23,684 nucleotides of DNA. It comes from an uncultured Amaricoccus sp. GTDB taxonomy: Bacteria > Pseudomonadota > Alphaproteobacteria > Rhodobacterales > Rhodobacteraceae. Location: NCBI RefSeq assembly GCF_937858865.1, contig NZ_CALLYO010000255.1, positions 1 through 23,684 of the forward strand. The letters run 5' to 3'. Numbering within the stretch: the first letter of the stretch is position 1; each line of letters begins with the position of its first letter. The notes under the pieces are model-generated. The model was not told where the DNA came from. It worked only from the letters and a program-made list of their open reading frames with translations, and ran no database searches. The translations under genes were made by a program, and so were the position numbers. Positions 1 through 9,938 of this stretch are shown piece by piece.

Positions 1-1113
1 CAGAAGCAGCTCTTCGCCGGCATCAACGAGGTCACGGCGATCGACGACGTGACCGTCGAGATCGGCCTCGACCAGCCGAAGGGCTCGCTGCTGACCAACC
101 TCGCCTGGGGGGACGCGGTCATCGTCTCGCCGGCGAGCGCCGACACCAATGCGACGAAGCCGGTCGGCACCGGGCCGTTCAAGTTCTCGCAGTGGGTGCA
201 GGGCGACCGGGTCGAGCTGGTCAGGAACCCTGACTACTGGGGGGAGCCCGCGAAGCTCGACAAGGTGACCTTCAAGTTCATCTCCGATCCGACGGCGGCC
301 TTCTCGGCGATGATGGCCGGCGACATCGACGCCTTCCCGAACTATCCGGCGCCCGAGAACCTCGCCCAGTTCGAGGCCGATCCCCGCTTCCAGGTGATCG
401 TCGGCGCGACCGAGGGCGAAACGATCCTCGCCATGAACAACGAGCGGCCGCCCTTCGACGACATCCGCGTCCGCGAGGCGGTGGCGCACGCCGTCGACCG
501 GCAGGCGATCATCGACGGCGCGCTCTTCGGCTACGGCACGCCGATCGGCAGCCATTTCTCGCCGACGCATCCGGCCTACGAGGATCTGACCGGGCTTTCC
601 GCCCACGACCCGGAGCGGGCGAAGGCGCTGCTGGCCGAGGCCGGCCATCCGGACGGCTTCCGGACGACGCTGACGCTGCCGCCCCCGGCCTATGCCCGCC
701 GCGGCGGCGAGATCGTCGCCGCGCAGCTCCGCGCCGTCGGGATCGATGCCCGCATCACCAACGTGGAATGGGCGCAGTGGCTGGAGCAGGTGTTCAAGAA
801 CCACGACTTCGACATGACCATCATCAGCCACACCGAGCCGATGGACATCGAGATCTACGCCCGGCCGGACTATTACTTCGGCTACGACGACCCGGTGATG
901 CGCGCGCTGATCGCCGGCGTCGAGGCGACCGCCGACCAGGCCGAGCAGGCCGAGATCCTGCGCGCGGCGCAGGAGCGGATCGCCGGGCATTTCGTCAACG
1001 CCTTCCTCTTCCAGCTGCCGAAGATCAGCGTCGCCGACGCGCAGCTGCGCGGCCTCTGGGCCAACTCGCCGACCCAGGCCAACGACATGACCGCGGTTTC
1101 CTGGGCCGAGTAG
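1..1113 (+). CDS. Peptide-type ABC transporter substrate-binding protein (5' truncated)
   Basis: The reading frame is open from the first base to the TAG at 1111-1113, so the true start lies outside the window; about 370 C-terminal residues are visible. It resembles SBP_bac_5 (family 5) extracellular binding proteins of the Dpp/Opp/nickel/opine type. Recognisable family segments are GTGPFKFSQW followed by VELVRNPDYWG, a region giving FISDPTAAFSAMMAGDID, and VREAVAHAVDRQAIIDG. Such proteins sit in the periplasm and deliver a ligand to the permease pair. The permease gene starts one base after this stop, which supports a single transporter operon. The signal peptide is not visible. The ligand cannot be deduced: the family covers peptides, nickel, opines, glutathione and sugars. 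The family call is secure; the substrate is unknown. Confidence 0.93.
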   Translation, partial: QKQLFAGINEVTAIDDVTVEIGLDQPKGSLLTNLAWGDAVIVSPASADTNATKPVGTGPFKFSQWVQGDRVELVRNPDYWGEPAKLDKVTFKFISDPTAAFSAMMAGDIDAFPNYPAPENLAQFEADPRFQVIVGATEGETILAMNNERPPFDDIRVREAVAHAVDRQAIIDGALFGYGTPIGSHFSPTHPAYEDLTGLSAHDPERAKALLAEAGHPDGFRTTLTLPPPAYARRGGEIVAAQLRAVGIDARITNVEWAQWLEQVFKNHDFDMTIISHTEPMDIEIYARPDYYFGYDDPVMRALIAGVEATADQAEQAEILRAAQERIAGHFVNAFLFQLPKISVADAQLRGLWANSPTQANDMTAVSWAE

Positions 1114-1114
1114 G

Positions 1115-2059
1115 GTGATCGGCTATGCCCTGCGGCGGCTCGTCTCGCTCGGCCTCAGCCTGGCGGTGGCGAGCCTCGTCATCTTCCTGACGCTGCAGGT
1201 GGTGCCGGGCGATCCGGCGAGCTACATGCTCGGCCTCAATGCCAGCCCGGAGGCGGTGGCGGCGCTCCGGGCGCAGCTCGGGCTCGATGCCGGGCCGGTC
1301 GCCCGCTATCTCGGCTGGGTCGGCGGGATGCTGACCGGGGACTTCGGCATCTCCTATACCTACCGCACGCCGGTCGCCGGCATGGTGCTCGACCGGCTGC
1401 AGGTCTCGCTGCCGCTGGCGCTCTTCGCGCTCGCGCTCTCGACGCTGATCGCGATCCCGGTCGGGCTCTGGGCGGCGGCGCGGCGGAGCAGCGCGAGCGA
1501 CGCCGCGATCATGGGCACGACCCAGCTCGGCATCGCGGTGCCGAACTTCTGGTTCGCGATGCTGCTCGTCCTCGTCTTCGCGGTGAAGCTGCGCTGGGTC
1601 TCGGCCGGCGGCTTTCCCGGCTGGCAGGCGGGGCCGATCGCCGGCCTGCGGGCGCTGGCGCTGCCGGCGATCGCGCTGGCGCTGCCGCAGGCCTCGATCC
1701 TCGCCCGCATCATGCGCTCGTCGCTGATCGACACGCTGAACGAGGACTTCGTCCGCACGGCGCGCGCGAAGGGGCTCACGCGGGGGCAGGCGCTCAGGCG
1801 GCACGCGCTCCGGAACGCGCTCATCCCGGTCCTGACGATCATCGGGCTGCAGTTCTCCTTCCTGCTGGCCGGGGCGATCATCATCGAGAACGTCTTCTTC
1901 CTGCCCGGGCTCGGGCGGCTCGTCTTCCAGGCGATCAGCCAGCGCGACCTCATCGTGGTGCAGAGCGTCGTCATGCTGCTGGTCGTCGCGGTGATCCTCG
2001 TCACCTTCCTCGTCGATCTCGCCTATGCCTGGGTCGACCCGCGGCTGAGGAGCCGCTGA
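1115..2059 (+). CDS. ABC transporter permease, DppB/OppB type
   Basis: This 314-residue inner-membrane protein has the DppB layout: an N-terminal membrane helix (about residues 9-30), a periplasmic stretch containing LGLDAGPVARYLGWVGGMLTGDFG, and then a block of five hydrophobic helices. The EAA loop that docks on the ATPase is visible as EDFVRTARAKGL, followed by RHALRNALIPVLTIIG. The GTG start at 1115 is one base after the binding-protein stop, and the next permease starts inside this gene's own stop codon (TGATG). This spacing shows translational coupling. It is half of the transmembrane pore for the substrate bound by the upstream protein. The family is clear; the substrate is not. Confidence 0.94.
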   Translation: MIGYALRRLVSLGLSLAVASLVIFLTLQVVPGDPASYMLGLNASPEAVAALRAQLGLDAGPVARYLGWVGGMLTGDFGISYTYRTPVAGMVLDRLQVSLPLALFALALSTLIAIPVGLWAAARRSSASDAAIMGTTQLGIAVPNFWFAMLLVLVFAVKLRWVSAGGFPGWQAGPIAGLRALALPAIALALPQASILARIMRSSLIDTLNEDFVRTARAKGLTRGQALRRHALRNALIPVLTIIGLQFSFLLAGAIIIENVFFLPGLGRLVFQAISQRDLIVVQSVVMLLVVAVILVTFLVDLAYAWVDPRLRSR

Positions 2060-2871
2060 TGCGGGCGCTGGTCGCCGGGGGGGCGATCGTCGCCGTCTTC
2101 GTGGCGGCGGCGCTCGTCTCGTTGGTCTGGACGCCCTGGGACGTGACCGCGCTCGACATCGCCGGCAAGCTGCAGCCGCCGTCGCGGGCGCACTGGCTCG
2201 GCACCGACCATTTCGGGCGCGACGTCCTTTCCATGCTGATGGTCGGCGCGCGGGTGTCAATCGCGGTGGCGCTGGTCGCGGTCGGGATCGGCATGGGGCT
2301 CGGGGTGCCGCTCGGGCTGGCGGCGGCGGCGCGGCACGGCTCGCTCCTCGACGAGATCGTCATGCGGGGCAACGATCTCGTCTTCGCCTTTCCGGCGCTG
2401 CTGATCGCCATCATGATCACGGCGGTCTTCGGGCCCTCGGCGGTCAACGCCATCGTCGCGATCGGCATCTTCAACGTCCCGGTCTTCGCCCGGCTGACCC
2501 GCGGGGCGGCGCTGTCGCTCTGGCCGCGCGACTTCGTGCTGGCGGCGCGCATGGCCGGCAAGGGGGACGCGCGCATCTCGCTCGAGCATATCCTGCCGAA
2601 CCTCGTGAACCTGCTCATCGTGCAGGGGACGATCCAGTTCTCGCTCGGGATCCTGGCCGAGGCGGGGCTCTCCTACGTCGGGCTCGGGGCGCAGCCGCCG
2701 ACGCCCTCCTGGGGGCGGATGCTGGCGGAGAGCCAGACGATGTTCGCGCTGGCGCCGCACCTGGCGCTGGCGCCGGGGCTCGCGATCGTGCTGACGGTGC
2801 TCGGGCTCAACCTGATGGGGGACGGGCTGCGCGACCTGCTCGACCCGCGGCTCAGGCGGGTGCGGGCGTGA
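2059..2871 (+). CDS. ABC transporter permease, DppC/OppC type
   Basis: This is the second permease of the transporter, 270 residues, with an N-terminal membrane helix (about 3-25) and the DppC signature WLGTDHFGRDVLSMLMVGAR at about residues 51-70. The EAA loop is WPRDFVLAARMAGKGD, followed by HILPNLVNLLIVQGTIQF. The C-terminus has GLSYVGLGAQPPTPSWGRML, typical of the family. The ATG overlaps the previous stop by one base. The TGA at 2869-2871 overlaps the GTG of lpxB by four bases. No ATP-binding subunit follows, although DppD/DppF-type ATPase genes often do. They must lie upstream of the window or elsewhere, or be shared with another transporter. Confidence 0.94.
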   Translation: MRALVAGGAIVAVFVAAALVSLVWTPWDVTALDIAGKLQPPSRAHWLGTDHFGRDVLSMLMVGARVSIAVALVAVGIGMGLGVPLGLAAAARHGSLLDEIVMRGNDLVFAFPALLIAIMITAVFGPSAVNAIVAIGIFNVPVFARLTRGAALSLWPRDFVLAARMAGKGDARISLEHILPNLVNLLIVQGTIQFSLGILAEAGLSYVGLGAQPPTPSWGRMLAESQTMFALAPHLALAPGLAIVLTVLGLNLMGDGLRDLLDPRLRRVRA

Positions 2872-4024
2872 CCCGGCTCTTCCTCGTCGCCGGCGAGCCC
2901 TCGGGCGATCTTCTCGGCGGGGCGCTCCTCGCCGGGCTGCGGGAGATCGGCGGGGGGCTGGAGGTCGCGGGCGTGGGCGGGCCGGCGATGGCGGCGGAGG
3001 GGCTGGCGAGCCGCTTTCCGATGGAGGAGCTGTCGGTGATGGGGCTGGCCGAGGTGCTGCCGCGGCTGCCGAACCTGATGCGGCGGATCCGCGAGACCGG
3101 GGCGGCGGCGGCGGCGATGGCGCCGGACGCGCTCGTCACCATCGACAGCCCGGACTTCTCGCTGCGGGTGGCGCGGCGGGCGCGGCGGCTGCGGCCGGAT
3201 TTGCGGGTGATCCACTATGTCGCGCCGTCGGTCTGGGCCTGGCGGCCGGGGCGGGCGCGGAAGATGGCCGAGGTCGTCGACCATGTGCTGGCGCTCCTGC
3301 CGTTCGAGCCGCCCTACATGGAGGCGGCCGGGATGAGCTGCGACTTCGTCGGGCATCCGGTCGCGGCCGAGCCGCAGGCGACGGCGGAGGAGGTGGCGGC
3401 GATCCGGGCGGAGCTGGGGGTCGCGCCCGGGCAGCGGCTGCTGATCGTGCTGCCGGGCTCGCGGCGCGGCGAGGTCGAAAGGCTGGGGCCGGTCTTCGCC
3501 GAGGTGGTGCGGCGGCTGGCCGCGGCCGATCCGGGGCTCGCGGTGGTGCTGCCGGCGGCGGCGCCGGTCGTGGGCCTGCTGGCGGGCGTCTTCCCCGGGG
3601 TCCGTGTGCTCGACCCGCGGCCCTGGGGGAAGGCGGAGGCGGAGGCGCGCAAGCGGGCGGTCTTCGCCGCGGCGGACGTGGCGCTCGCGGCATCGGGGAC
3701 GGTCAGCCTCGAGCTCGCGGCGGCGGGGACGCCGATGGTGATCGCCTATACCGCCAATCCGCTGACCGGCTGGATCGTCATGCGCATGGCGCTGATCGAC
3801 ACGGCGACGCTCGTCAACCTCGTCACCGACAGCCGGGTGGTGCCTGAGTTCTTCCTCGGCGACTGCACGCCGGAGAAGATCACGCCGGCGGTCGTCCGGC
3901 TGTTCGACGATCCGGAGGCGGCGGCGGTGCAGCGGGCGGCGGGGGCGCGGACGATGGAACTGCTCGGGCGGGGCGGCGAGGCGCCGGGGCTGCGGGCGGC
4001 GCGCTCGGTGCTCGCGGCGATCGC

Positions 4025-4040
<16 letters not shown>
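2868..4040 (+). CDS. lpxB: Lipid-A-disaccharide synthase LpxB
   Basis: LpxB joins UDP-2,3-diacylglucosamine to lipid X (2,3-diacylglucosamine 1-phosphate) to form the lipid A disaccharide at the inner face of the inner membrane; it is a GT-B fold (family 19) glycosyltransferase. The 390-residue product has the expected length and begins with the family hallmark GEPSGD at residues 9-14. Further family segments are YVAPSVWAWRPGRA, FVGHPVA, LPGSRRGEV and ASGTVSLELAAAGTPMVIAY. The start is GTG at 2868, overlapping the permease stop by 4 bp (GTGA). The only N-terminus that fits the family begins there. In related bacteria lpxB usually follows lpxI and other lipid A genes, so attachment to an ABC transporter operon is unusual. 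The 3' end overlaps the convergent gene at 4025 by 16 bp. Confidence 0.96.
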
Positions 4041-4429
<389 letters not shown>

Positions 4430-4470
4430 GGTCCGCGGTGAACGCGCCACCCCGCGGGCAGGTTCCCCGG

Positions 4471-4959
4471 TCAGGCGACGAAGTCCGCCACCGTCGCCCC
4501 GACGGCGGCCGCGAGCTTCGCCGGGGCTACCTCGAAGACGTGGTGCGGCGTCCCGGCCGCCGCCCAGACGGTGGCGAAGTCGAGCAGCCGCGGGTCGAGC
4601 CAGGTGTCGATCGGGTTGAGGTGGCCGAGCGGTGCCACCCCGCCGATGGCGAAGCCGGTGTGGGCGCGCACCCCGGCGGCATCGGCCTTGGCGAGCGGAG
4701 CGCCGGCGAGGCGCGCCGCCTTCTCCGGGTCGACCCGGTTCCCGCCGGCGGTCAGGAAGAGGACGTGCCGCCCGCCGGCCTGCTCGCGGAAGATGATCGA
4801 CTTCACGATCTGATCGAGGCCGCAGCCGCAGGCCCGCGCCGCGTCTTCCGCCGTGCGGGTCCCCTCGGCGAGGCGGACCGGCGCGATGGCGAGGCCGCGC
4901 CGCCGCGCGTCCTCCTCGACGCGGGCGATCGACGGGCTGTCGCGGCCCTGGTCGCTCAT
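4471..4959 (-). CDS. YbaK/EbsC family aminoacyl-tRNA deacylase
   Basis: The 162-residue single-domain protein belongs to the YbaK/ProX editing family, which hydrolyses mischarged tRNAs (Cys-tRNA-Pro for YbaK, Ala-tRNA-Pro for ProXp-ala; other subfamilies differ). Visible hallmarks are the invariant lysine in QIVKSIIF (K53), LFLTAGGNRVD, and the TGFAIGGVAPLGH loop that corresponds to the family GxxPxGH motif. The ATG at 4959 is 4 bases after the gltA stop, with TGAGGCG just upstream, so translation is probably coupled. An in-frame ATG at 4980 would overlap gltA by 17 bp and lacks a ribosome site. The exact subfamily, and so the edited amino acid, cannot be fixed by eye. Its position downstream of gltX and gltA suits a role in translation quality control. 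Confidence 0.9.
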   Translation of the reverse strand: MSDQGRDSPSIARVEEDARRRGLAIAPVRLAEGTRTAEDAARACGCGLDQIVKSIIFREQAGGRHVLFLTAGGNRVDPEKAARLAGAPLAKADAAGVRAHTGFAIGGVAPLGHLNPIDTWLDPRLLDFATVWAAAGTPHHVFEVAPAKLAAAVGATVADFVA

Positions 4960-4963
4960 CGCC

Positions 4964-6262
4964 TCAGCGGTTCTCGACATCCACGTAGTCGCGCGTCGTC
5001 TTGCCGGTGTAGAGCTGGCGCGGGCGCCCGATCTTGAGCTCGGGATCCTCGAGCATCTCCTTCCACTGCGAGATCCAGCCGACGGTGCGCGCGAGTGCGA
5101 AGATCGGCGTGAAGAGCGAGGTCGGGAAGCCGATGGCGTCGAGGATGATGCCGGAATAGAAGTCGACGTTGGGATAGAGCTTCTTCTCGACGAAATACTC
5201 GTCCTCGAGTGCGATCCGCTCCAGCTCCTTCGCCACCTGCAGCGTCGGGTTGTTCTCGATGCCGAGCAGGCCGAGCACCTCGTCGGCCGACTGCTTCATC
5301 ACCTTCGCGCGCGGGTCGAAGTTCTTGTAGACGCGGTGGCCGAAGCCCATGAGGCGGAAGGGATCGTCCTTGTCCTTGGCGCGGGCGATGTATTCCGGAA
5401 TGCGGTCGACGGTGCCGATCTCGCGCAGCATCCTCAGGCACGCCTCGTTCGCCCCGCCGTGCGCCGGCCCCCAGAGGCAGGCGACGCCGGCCGCGATGCA
5501 GGCGAAGGGATTGGCGCCCGAGGAGGAGGCGAGCCTGACCGTCGAGGTGGAGGCGTTCTGCTCGTGGTCGGCGTGCAGGATGAAGATCCGGTCCATGGCG
5601 CGGGAAAGGATCGGGTCGACGACATATTCCTCGGCCGGGACGGCGAAGCACATGTTGAGGAAGTTCGAGGCGTAGTCGAGGTTGTTGCGCGGATAGACGA
5701 ACGGCTGGCCGACCGCGTACTTGTAGGCCCAGGAGACGATCGTCGGCATCTTGGCGATCATGCGGATCGTCGCGACCTCGCGCTGCCAGGCGTCGGAGAT
5801 GTCGGTCGAATCGTGGTAGAAGGCGGCCATGGCCCCCATGGTGCCGCAGACGATCGCCATCGGATGGGCGTCGCGCCGGAAGCCGCGGAAGAAGAAGGAC
5901 ATCTGCTCGTGCAGCATGGTGTGCTGGGTCACCCGGCTGACGAAGTCCTCGAGCTGCGCCGCGGTCGGGAGCTCGCCGTAGAGCAGGAGGTAGGAGACCT
6001 CGAGGAAGCTCGACTTCTCGGCCAGCTGCTCGATCGGATAGCCACGGTAGAGCAGCTCGCCCTTGTCGCCGTCGATGTAGGTGATCGCGCTGGCGCAGGA
6101 GCCGGTCGAGGTGTAGCCGGGATCGAAGGTGAACACCCCGCCCTCGCCGTAGAGCCGGCGGATGTCGATGACGTCGGGCCCGATGGTGCCGTGATAGATC
6201 GGCAGTTCCAGCTGCTTGTCGCCGATCGTCAGCTTTGCACGGTGATGCGCCTGGTTGGTCAT
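4964..6262 (-). CDS. gltA: Citrate synthase (type II)
   Basis: This enzyme condenses acetyl-CoA and oxaloacetate to citrate, the entry step of the TCA cycle, in the cytoplasm. It has 432 residues, matching the hexameric type II enzymes of Gram-negative bacteria (E. coli 427). The catalytic residues are visible: H268 in [10 protein letters not shown]309 in GFGHRVYK and D367 in [21 protein letters not shown] and [13 protein letters not shown] are also well conserved. The start has AGGGAA about 6 bases upstream of the ATG. Only 32 bp separate it from the gltX stop on the same strand, so it is probably co-transcribed with gltX, though a promoter inside gltX cannot be excluded. No truncation is seen. 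Confidence 0.98.
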   Translation of the reverse strand: MTNQAHHRAKLTIGDKQLELPIYHGTIGPDVIDIRRLYGEGGVFTFDPGYTSTGSCASAITYIDGDKGELLYRGYPIEQLAEKSSFLEVSYLLLYGELPTAAQLEDFVSRVTQHTMLHEQMSFFFRGFRRDAHPMAIVCGTMGAMAAFYHDSTDISDAWQREVATIRMIAKMPTIVSWAYKYAVGQPFVYPRNNLDYASNFLNMCFAVPAEEYVVDPILSRAMDRIFILHADHEQNASTSTVRLASSSGANPFACIAAGVACLWGPAHGGANEACLRMLREIGTVDRIPEYIARAKDKDDPFRLMGFGHRVYKNFDPRAKVMKQSADEVLGLLGIENNPTLQVAKELERIALEDEYFVEKKLYPNVDFYSGIILDAIGFPTSLFTPIFALARTVGWISQWKEMLEDPELKIGRPRQLYTGKTTRDYVDVENR

Positions 6263-6294
6263 GCGTCGTTCCCTGTTCTATTTGTCGGGTCCGG

Positions 6295-7722
6295 TTAGGA
6301 ACCGGCTTTGATGCAGGCGTCAAGCCGGGCGAGACTCTGCTCCCGCCCGAGGATCTCCATCATGTCGAAGACCCCTAGAGAAACCGTGCGGCCGGACAGC
6401 GCGACCCTGAGCGGCTGGGCGATCTTGCCCAGTCCCAGGCCTTCGGCAGCGGCGAAATCGCGCACTATCGTCTCCAGATCGCTCGCGGCCCATGTAACGT
6501 TTCGCAAGCGCGAAGTCAATTTTTCCAGCGTCTCCGGCGGAACCGAAGCCAGCGCCTTCGTCGCCGCCTCGTCCATGGCAAATGGCGGAGAAACCAGAAT
6601 GAAGCTAGCCATATCAATTATTTGCAGTAGCGTTCGCGCGCGCTCCTTGAGACCCGGCATGGCGCGGAGGATCTGGCTGCGCTGAACTTCCGTCAGGGGA
6701 GGCCTTTTCTGCGCTGCAAGAAAGGCCTCGAGCTCGGCGAGGAGGTGGGCGTCGTCGGCGGCGCGGATGTGCTGGCCGGAGAGATTCTCCAGCTTGGCGA
6801 AGTCGAAGCGCGCCGGCGCCTTGCCGAGATGGGTGAGGTCGAACCAGGAGATCGCCTGTTCGGTGGTGAAGAACTCGTCGTTGCCGTGGCTCCAGCCGAG
6901 GCGCGCCAGGTAGTTGCGCATCGCCTCGGGCAGGTAGCCCATGTCGCGGTAGGCCTCGACCCCGAGCGCGCCGTGCCGCTTGGAGAGCTTGGCGCCGTCC
7001 GGGCCGTGGATGAGCGGGATGTGGGCGAAGACCGGCACGTCCCAGCCCATGGCGCGGTAGATGAGGGTCTGCCGCGCCGCGTTGGTGAGGTGGTCGTCGC
7101 CGCGGATGACGTGGGTGACGCCCATGTCGTGATCGTCGACGACGACGGCCAGCATGTAGGTGGGCGTGCCGTCGGAGCGGAGCAGGATCAGGTCGTCGAG
7201 GGTCTCGTTCTTCCAGGTGACCGTGCCCTGCACCACGTCCTCGACCACCGTCTCGCCCTCGCGCGGGGCGCGCAGGCGGACGACATAGGGGGCATCGGGG
7301 GCGGTGGCCGGGTCGGCGTCGCGCCAGGGCGAGCGGAAGAGCGGCGGGCGGCCCTCGGCCCTGGCCGTCTCGCGGAAGGCCTCGATCTCCTCGACGCTCG
7401 ACCAGCAGCGGTAGGCGGTGCCGCGGGCGATCATCTCGTGCGCCACCTCGGCGTGGCGGGGGGCGCGCGCGAACTGGCTGATCGCCTCGCCGTCCCAGTC
7501 GAGGCCGAGCCAGCGCAGGCCCTCGAAGATGGCTTCCGTCGCCTCGGGGGTGGAGCGGGCGCGGTCGGTGTCTTCGATGCGCAGAAGCATGACGCCGCCG
7601 GTGTGGCGGGCGTAGAGCCAGCTGAAGAGCGCCGTCCGCGCGCCGCCGATGTGCAGGAACCCGGTCGGCGAGGGGGCGAACCGCGTCACCACCGGGGGTA
7701 CCACGGGGGGCGTTGCGGTCAT
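6295..7722 (-). CDS. gltX: Glutamyl-tRNA synthetase GltX
   Basis: This class I aminoacyl-tRNA synthetase charges tRNA-Glu (and in many alphaproteobacteria tRNA-Gln before amidation). It is 475 residues long. The HIGH-type motif appears as HIGG (24-27) within [20 protein letters not shown], and the KMSKS-type motif as KLSKR (245-249). The catalytic core covers about residues 12-320 and the anticodon-binding alpha-helical part about 335-475. The ATG at 7722 is chosen because MTATPP leads directly into the family start and has GAGG 9 bases upstream; the open frame continues to 7878 without family similarity. From codon 334 to the end (6723 down to 6298) about 40 of 142 codons end in A or T (ATA, CTA, GTT, TCT, ATT and so on). 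Such codons are rare elsewhere in the window. The protein reads intact. Confidence 0.97.
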   Translation of the reverse strand: MTATPPVVPPVVTRFAPSPTGFLHIGGARTALFSWLYARHTGGVMLLRIEDTDRARSTPEATEAIFEGLRWLGLDWDGEAISQFARAPRHAEVAHEMIARGTAYRCWSSVEEIEAFRETARAEGRPPLFRSPWRDADPATAPDAPYVVRLRAPREGETVVEDVVQGTVTWKNETLDDLILLRSDGTPTYMLAVVVDDHDMGVTHVIRGDDHLTNAARQTLIYRAMGWDVPVFAHIPLIHGPDGAKLSKRHGALGVEAYRDMGYLPEAMRNYLARLGWSHGNDEFFTTEQAISWFDLTHLGKAPARFDFAKLENLSGQHIRAADDAHLLAELEAFLAAQKRPPLTEVQRSQILRAMPGLKERARTLLQIIDMASFILVSPPFAMDEAATKALASVPPETLEKLTSRLRNVTWAASDLETIVRDFAAAEGLGLGKIAQPLRVALSGRTVSLGVFDMMEILGREQSLARLDACIKAGS

Positions 7723-7792
7723 CGGCTTAACCTCGTGGCAACCATGCTGAAGCCACGGTCTTAGGCCGAAACCTCGCGGGAGAACAAGGGAC
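7723..7792. promoter_or_regulatory. Divergent gltX/comEC promoter region
   Basis: This 70-bp gap must hold the promoters of both diverging genes. It contains a perfect 6-bp inverted repeat, CGTGGC at 7734-7739 and GCCACG at 7752-7757, lying in the gltX leader. No convincing -35/-10 pair could be assigned on either strand; TTGTTC with TAAGAC 18 bp away on the minus strand is a weak candidate for gltX. Confidence 0.45.
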
Positions 7793-9922
7793 GTGGGCCG
7801 AGAGCGTCTCGCCGCGCTGATCGAGACGCAGCGCCCGCAGCTGGCGCTCTGGATCCCCGTCCTCCTCGCGCTCGGCATCGGCGGCTACTTCGCGCTGCCG
7901 GCTGAGCCCGAGGGCTGGATGCTGGTGGCGCTGGCCGGCGTGATGGCTGTCGGCTTCGCAACGCTCTTCCGGGTCGGGGTCGTCGGGCGGGTCGCGCTGC
8001 TCGCGGCGCTGCTGCCGGCCCTCGGGCTGCAGGCGGCGGCGCTCAGGACGTGGGCGGTGGCGGCGCCGGTCATCGGCCACGAGATGACGGCCGCCGTCGA
8101 GGGGCGGATCGTCGGGCTCGACCGGTCGGCGAGCGATCGGCCGCGGGTGCTGCTCGACCGGGTGGTGATCCACGGGCTCGAGCCGGAGCGGACGCCGGCG
8201 CGGGTGCGCGTCTCGCTCGATCCGGCGACGCCGCGCGACCTGCTGCGGCCGGGGGTGCGGATCCTCGGGCAGGCGCGGCTCTCGCCGCCGGGGGCGCCGG
8301 CCGAGCCCGGGGGGTTCGACTTCCGCCGGCTGGCCTTCTTCGAGCGAATCGGCGCGGTCGGCTATGCGCGGACGCCGATGGTCGCGGCCTACGGGCCGGA
8401 GCCGGGACGGTTCCGGCAGCTGCCGTTCCGGCTGCGCATGGCCGCCTCGGCGCATATCCAGCGGGTGATCCCGGGGCAGGACGGCGCCTTCACTGCGGCG
8501 ATCCTGACCGGGGACCGCTCGGGGATCGACCGGTCGGTCGAGGCGGCGCTCAGGGCGTCGAGCCTCTACCATATCGTGTCGATCTCCGGGCTGCACATGT
8601 CGCTGCTGGCGGCGGCGGTCTTCGCGATGATCCGCTACGGGCTGGCGCTGGTGCCGCGGCTGGCGCTGGCCTGGCCGCTGAAGAAGATCGCGGCGGTGGC
8701 GGCGATGGTCGCAGGCGCCGTCTATCTCGTCATCTCCGGCTCGGAGGTGCCGGCGCAGCGGTCCTACGTGATGACGGCGACGGTGCTGCTCGCGGTGCTG
8801 CTCGAGCGGCCGGCGCTGACGCTGCGGGCGGTGGCGCTGGCCGGGGTGATCGTGCTGCTCTTCGCGCCGGAGAGCCTGATGCAGCCGGGGTTCCAGATGT
8901 CCTTCGCCGCCACGGCCGCGCTCGTGGCGAGCTTCGAGGCGTTGCGCGGGCGGGCCTGGTGGCAGGTGACGCAGACCGCGCCGGGCTGGCGGTTCGCGCG
9001 GCCGGTGCTCGGGATCGCGGTGACCTCGCTGATCGCCGGGGCGGCGACGGCGCCGATCTCGGCCTTTCACTTCAATACCATCGCCCAGTACGGGGTGCTG
9101 GCCAACCTGCTCGCGCTTCCGGCGATGGGGATCGTCGTCATGCCGGCGTCGGTCGTGGCGGTCGGGCTGGCGCCGCTCGGGCTCGACTGGCTGCCGTTCC
9201 GGATCGCCGGGCTCGGGATGGGCTACATCATCGCGGTCGCCCGCTTCGTCGCCGGGCTCGGCGGGGCGGTGACCGGGGTTCCGGCCGGCCCGGCGCTCAG
9301 CCTCGGGCTCATCCTCCTCGGCGGGACGATGGCGGTGCTGCTCCTCGGGCGCGCGCGGTGGGCGGCGCTGGCGCCGGCGGCGGTCGCACTCCTGCTCTGG
9401 GCGGGGCACGGGCGGCCGGAGGTGCTCGTCGCCGGGAACGGGCGGCTCTTCGGCTTCCTCACTCCCTCGGGGCGGGTGCTCTCGAGCGAGCGGGGAAACG
9501 GGTATGCGGCCGAGACCTGGCTGCGCAACGATGGCGACGGCGCGACGCAGGCGGAGGCCTGGGCGCGCGGGCGGCTGGTGCGCCGGGCGCACCGGATCGA
9601 GGCGGAGGTGCCGGGGATCGGCCGGCTGGTCTATGTCGGGACGCGGGAGATGCGCGGGGCGGACGGGATCTGCGCCGCGGCCGCGATCCTCGTCGCGCCG
9701 AACTGGCCACGGGCGCCGCGGGGGGACTGCCTCTTCGTCGGGCGGGAGCGCCTGGAACGGGAGGGGGCGCTGGCGATCCGTCCGGGCCCGGGGGGGCTGA
9801 CGGTCGCCGGCGCCCTCTCCGTCAATCAGGGCCGCCCGTGGACCCGGCGGCCGGAGCGGGAAGGGGCGCCGCCGGACGGCGATCGCCAGCGGCCATCGGC
9901 GACGGAGCTCGCCGCACGGTGA
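7793..9922 (+). CDS. comEC: ComEC/Rec2 family competence DNA-uptake channel
   Basis: The 709-residue polytopic membrane protein is of the ComEC/Rec2 family, which carries single-stranded DNA across the inner membrane during natural transformation. After N-terminal hydrophobic helices (about 18-35 and 41-85) comes a soluble region of DUF4131 type (about 95-210). The Competence domain follows (about 215-490) with ILTGDRSGI and the hallmark SISGLHMSL near residues 262-270. The C-terminal part (about 535-690) has no HxHxDH metallo-beta-lactamase motif, so the nuclease-like domain is absent or degenerate, as in many alphaproteobacterial homologues. The start is GTG at 7793 with AAGGG just upstream; no ATG fits better. 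The stop lies in a 12-bp tandem repeat. Other competence genes are not in the window, so function in transformation is by family only. Confidence 0.92.
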   Translation: MGRERLAALIETQRPQLALWIPVLLALGIGGYFALPAEPEGWMLVALAGVMAVGFATLFRVGVVGRVALLAALLPALGLQAAALRTWAVAAPVIGHEMTAAVEGRIVGLDRSASDRPRVLLDRVVIHGLEPERTPARVRVSLDPATPRDLLRPGVRILGQARLSPPGAPAEPGGFDFRRLAFFERIGAVGYARTPMVAAYGPEPGRFRQLPFRLRMAASAHIQRVIPGQDGAFTAAILTGDRSGIDRSVEAALRASSLYHIVSISGLHMSLLAAAVFAMIRYGLALVPRLALAWPLKKIAAVAAMVAGAVYLVISGSEVPAQRSYVMTATVLLAVLLERPALTLRAVALAGVIVLLFAPESLMQPGFQMSFAATAALVASFEALRGRAWWQVTQTAPGWRFARPVLGIAVTSLIAGAATAPISAFHFNTIAQYGVLANLLALPAMGIVVMPASVVAVGLAPLGLDWLPFRIAGLGMGYIIAVARFVAGLGGAVTGVPAGPALSLGLILLGGTMAVLLLGRARWAALAPAAVALLLWAGHGRPEVLVAGNGRLFGFLTPSGRVLSSERGNGYAAETWLRNDGDGATQAEAWARGRLVRRAHRIEAEVPGIGRLVYVGTREMRGADGICAAAAILVAPNWPRAPRGDCLFVGRERLEREGALAIRPGPGGLTVAGALSVNQGRPWTRRPEREGAPPDGDRQRPSATELAAR

Positions 9923-9938
9923 GGGGCACGGTGAGGGG
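9915..9938 (+). repeat. 12-bp tandem repeat across the comEC stop codon
   Basis: Two perfect copies of CACGGTGAGGGG stand in tandem (9915-9926 and 9927-9938). The comEC stop TGA (9920-9922) lies inside the first copy. Because the unit is four codons long, the second copy puts another TGA (9932-9934) in the same frame. Right after it, GGGCAC and GTGCCC (9936-9949) form a small inverted repeat. Confidence 0.85.

Noticed and set aside
1..48. Treating the binding protein as starting at the GTG near position 49
   Set aside because: The frame stays open to the first base and lacks a signal peptide, so the gene is cut by the window edge.
1025..2260. A 411-codon minus-strand frame opposite the ABC transporter genes
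   Set aside because: It is low-complexity Arg/Pro/Asp composition and spans two clear permease genes; no start signal or family similarity.
4853..6298. A 481-codon plus-strand open frame opposite gltA, longer than gltA itself
   Set aside because: Its product is Arg/Asp/Val/Gly-rich with no family features, and it arises from the GC-rich codon pattern of gltA, whose catalytic residues are all visible on the other strand.
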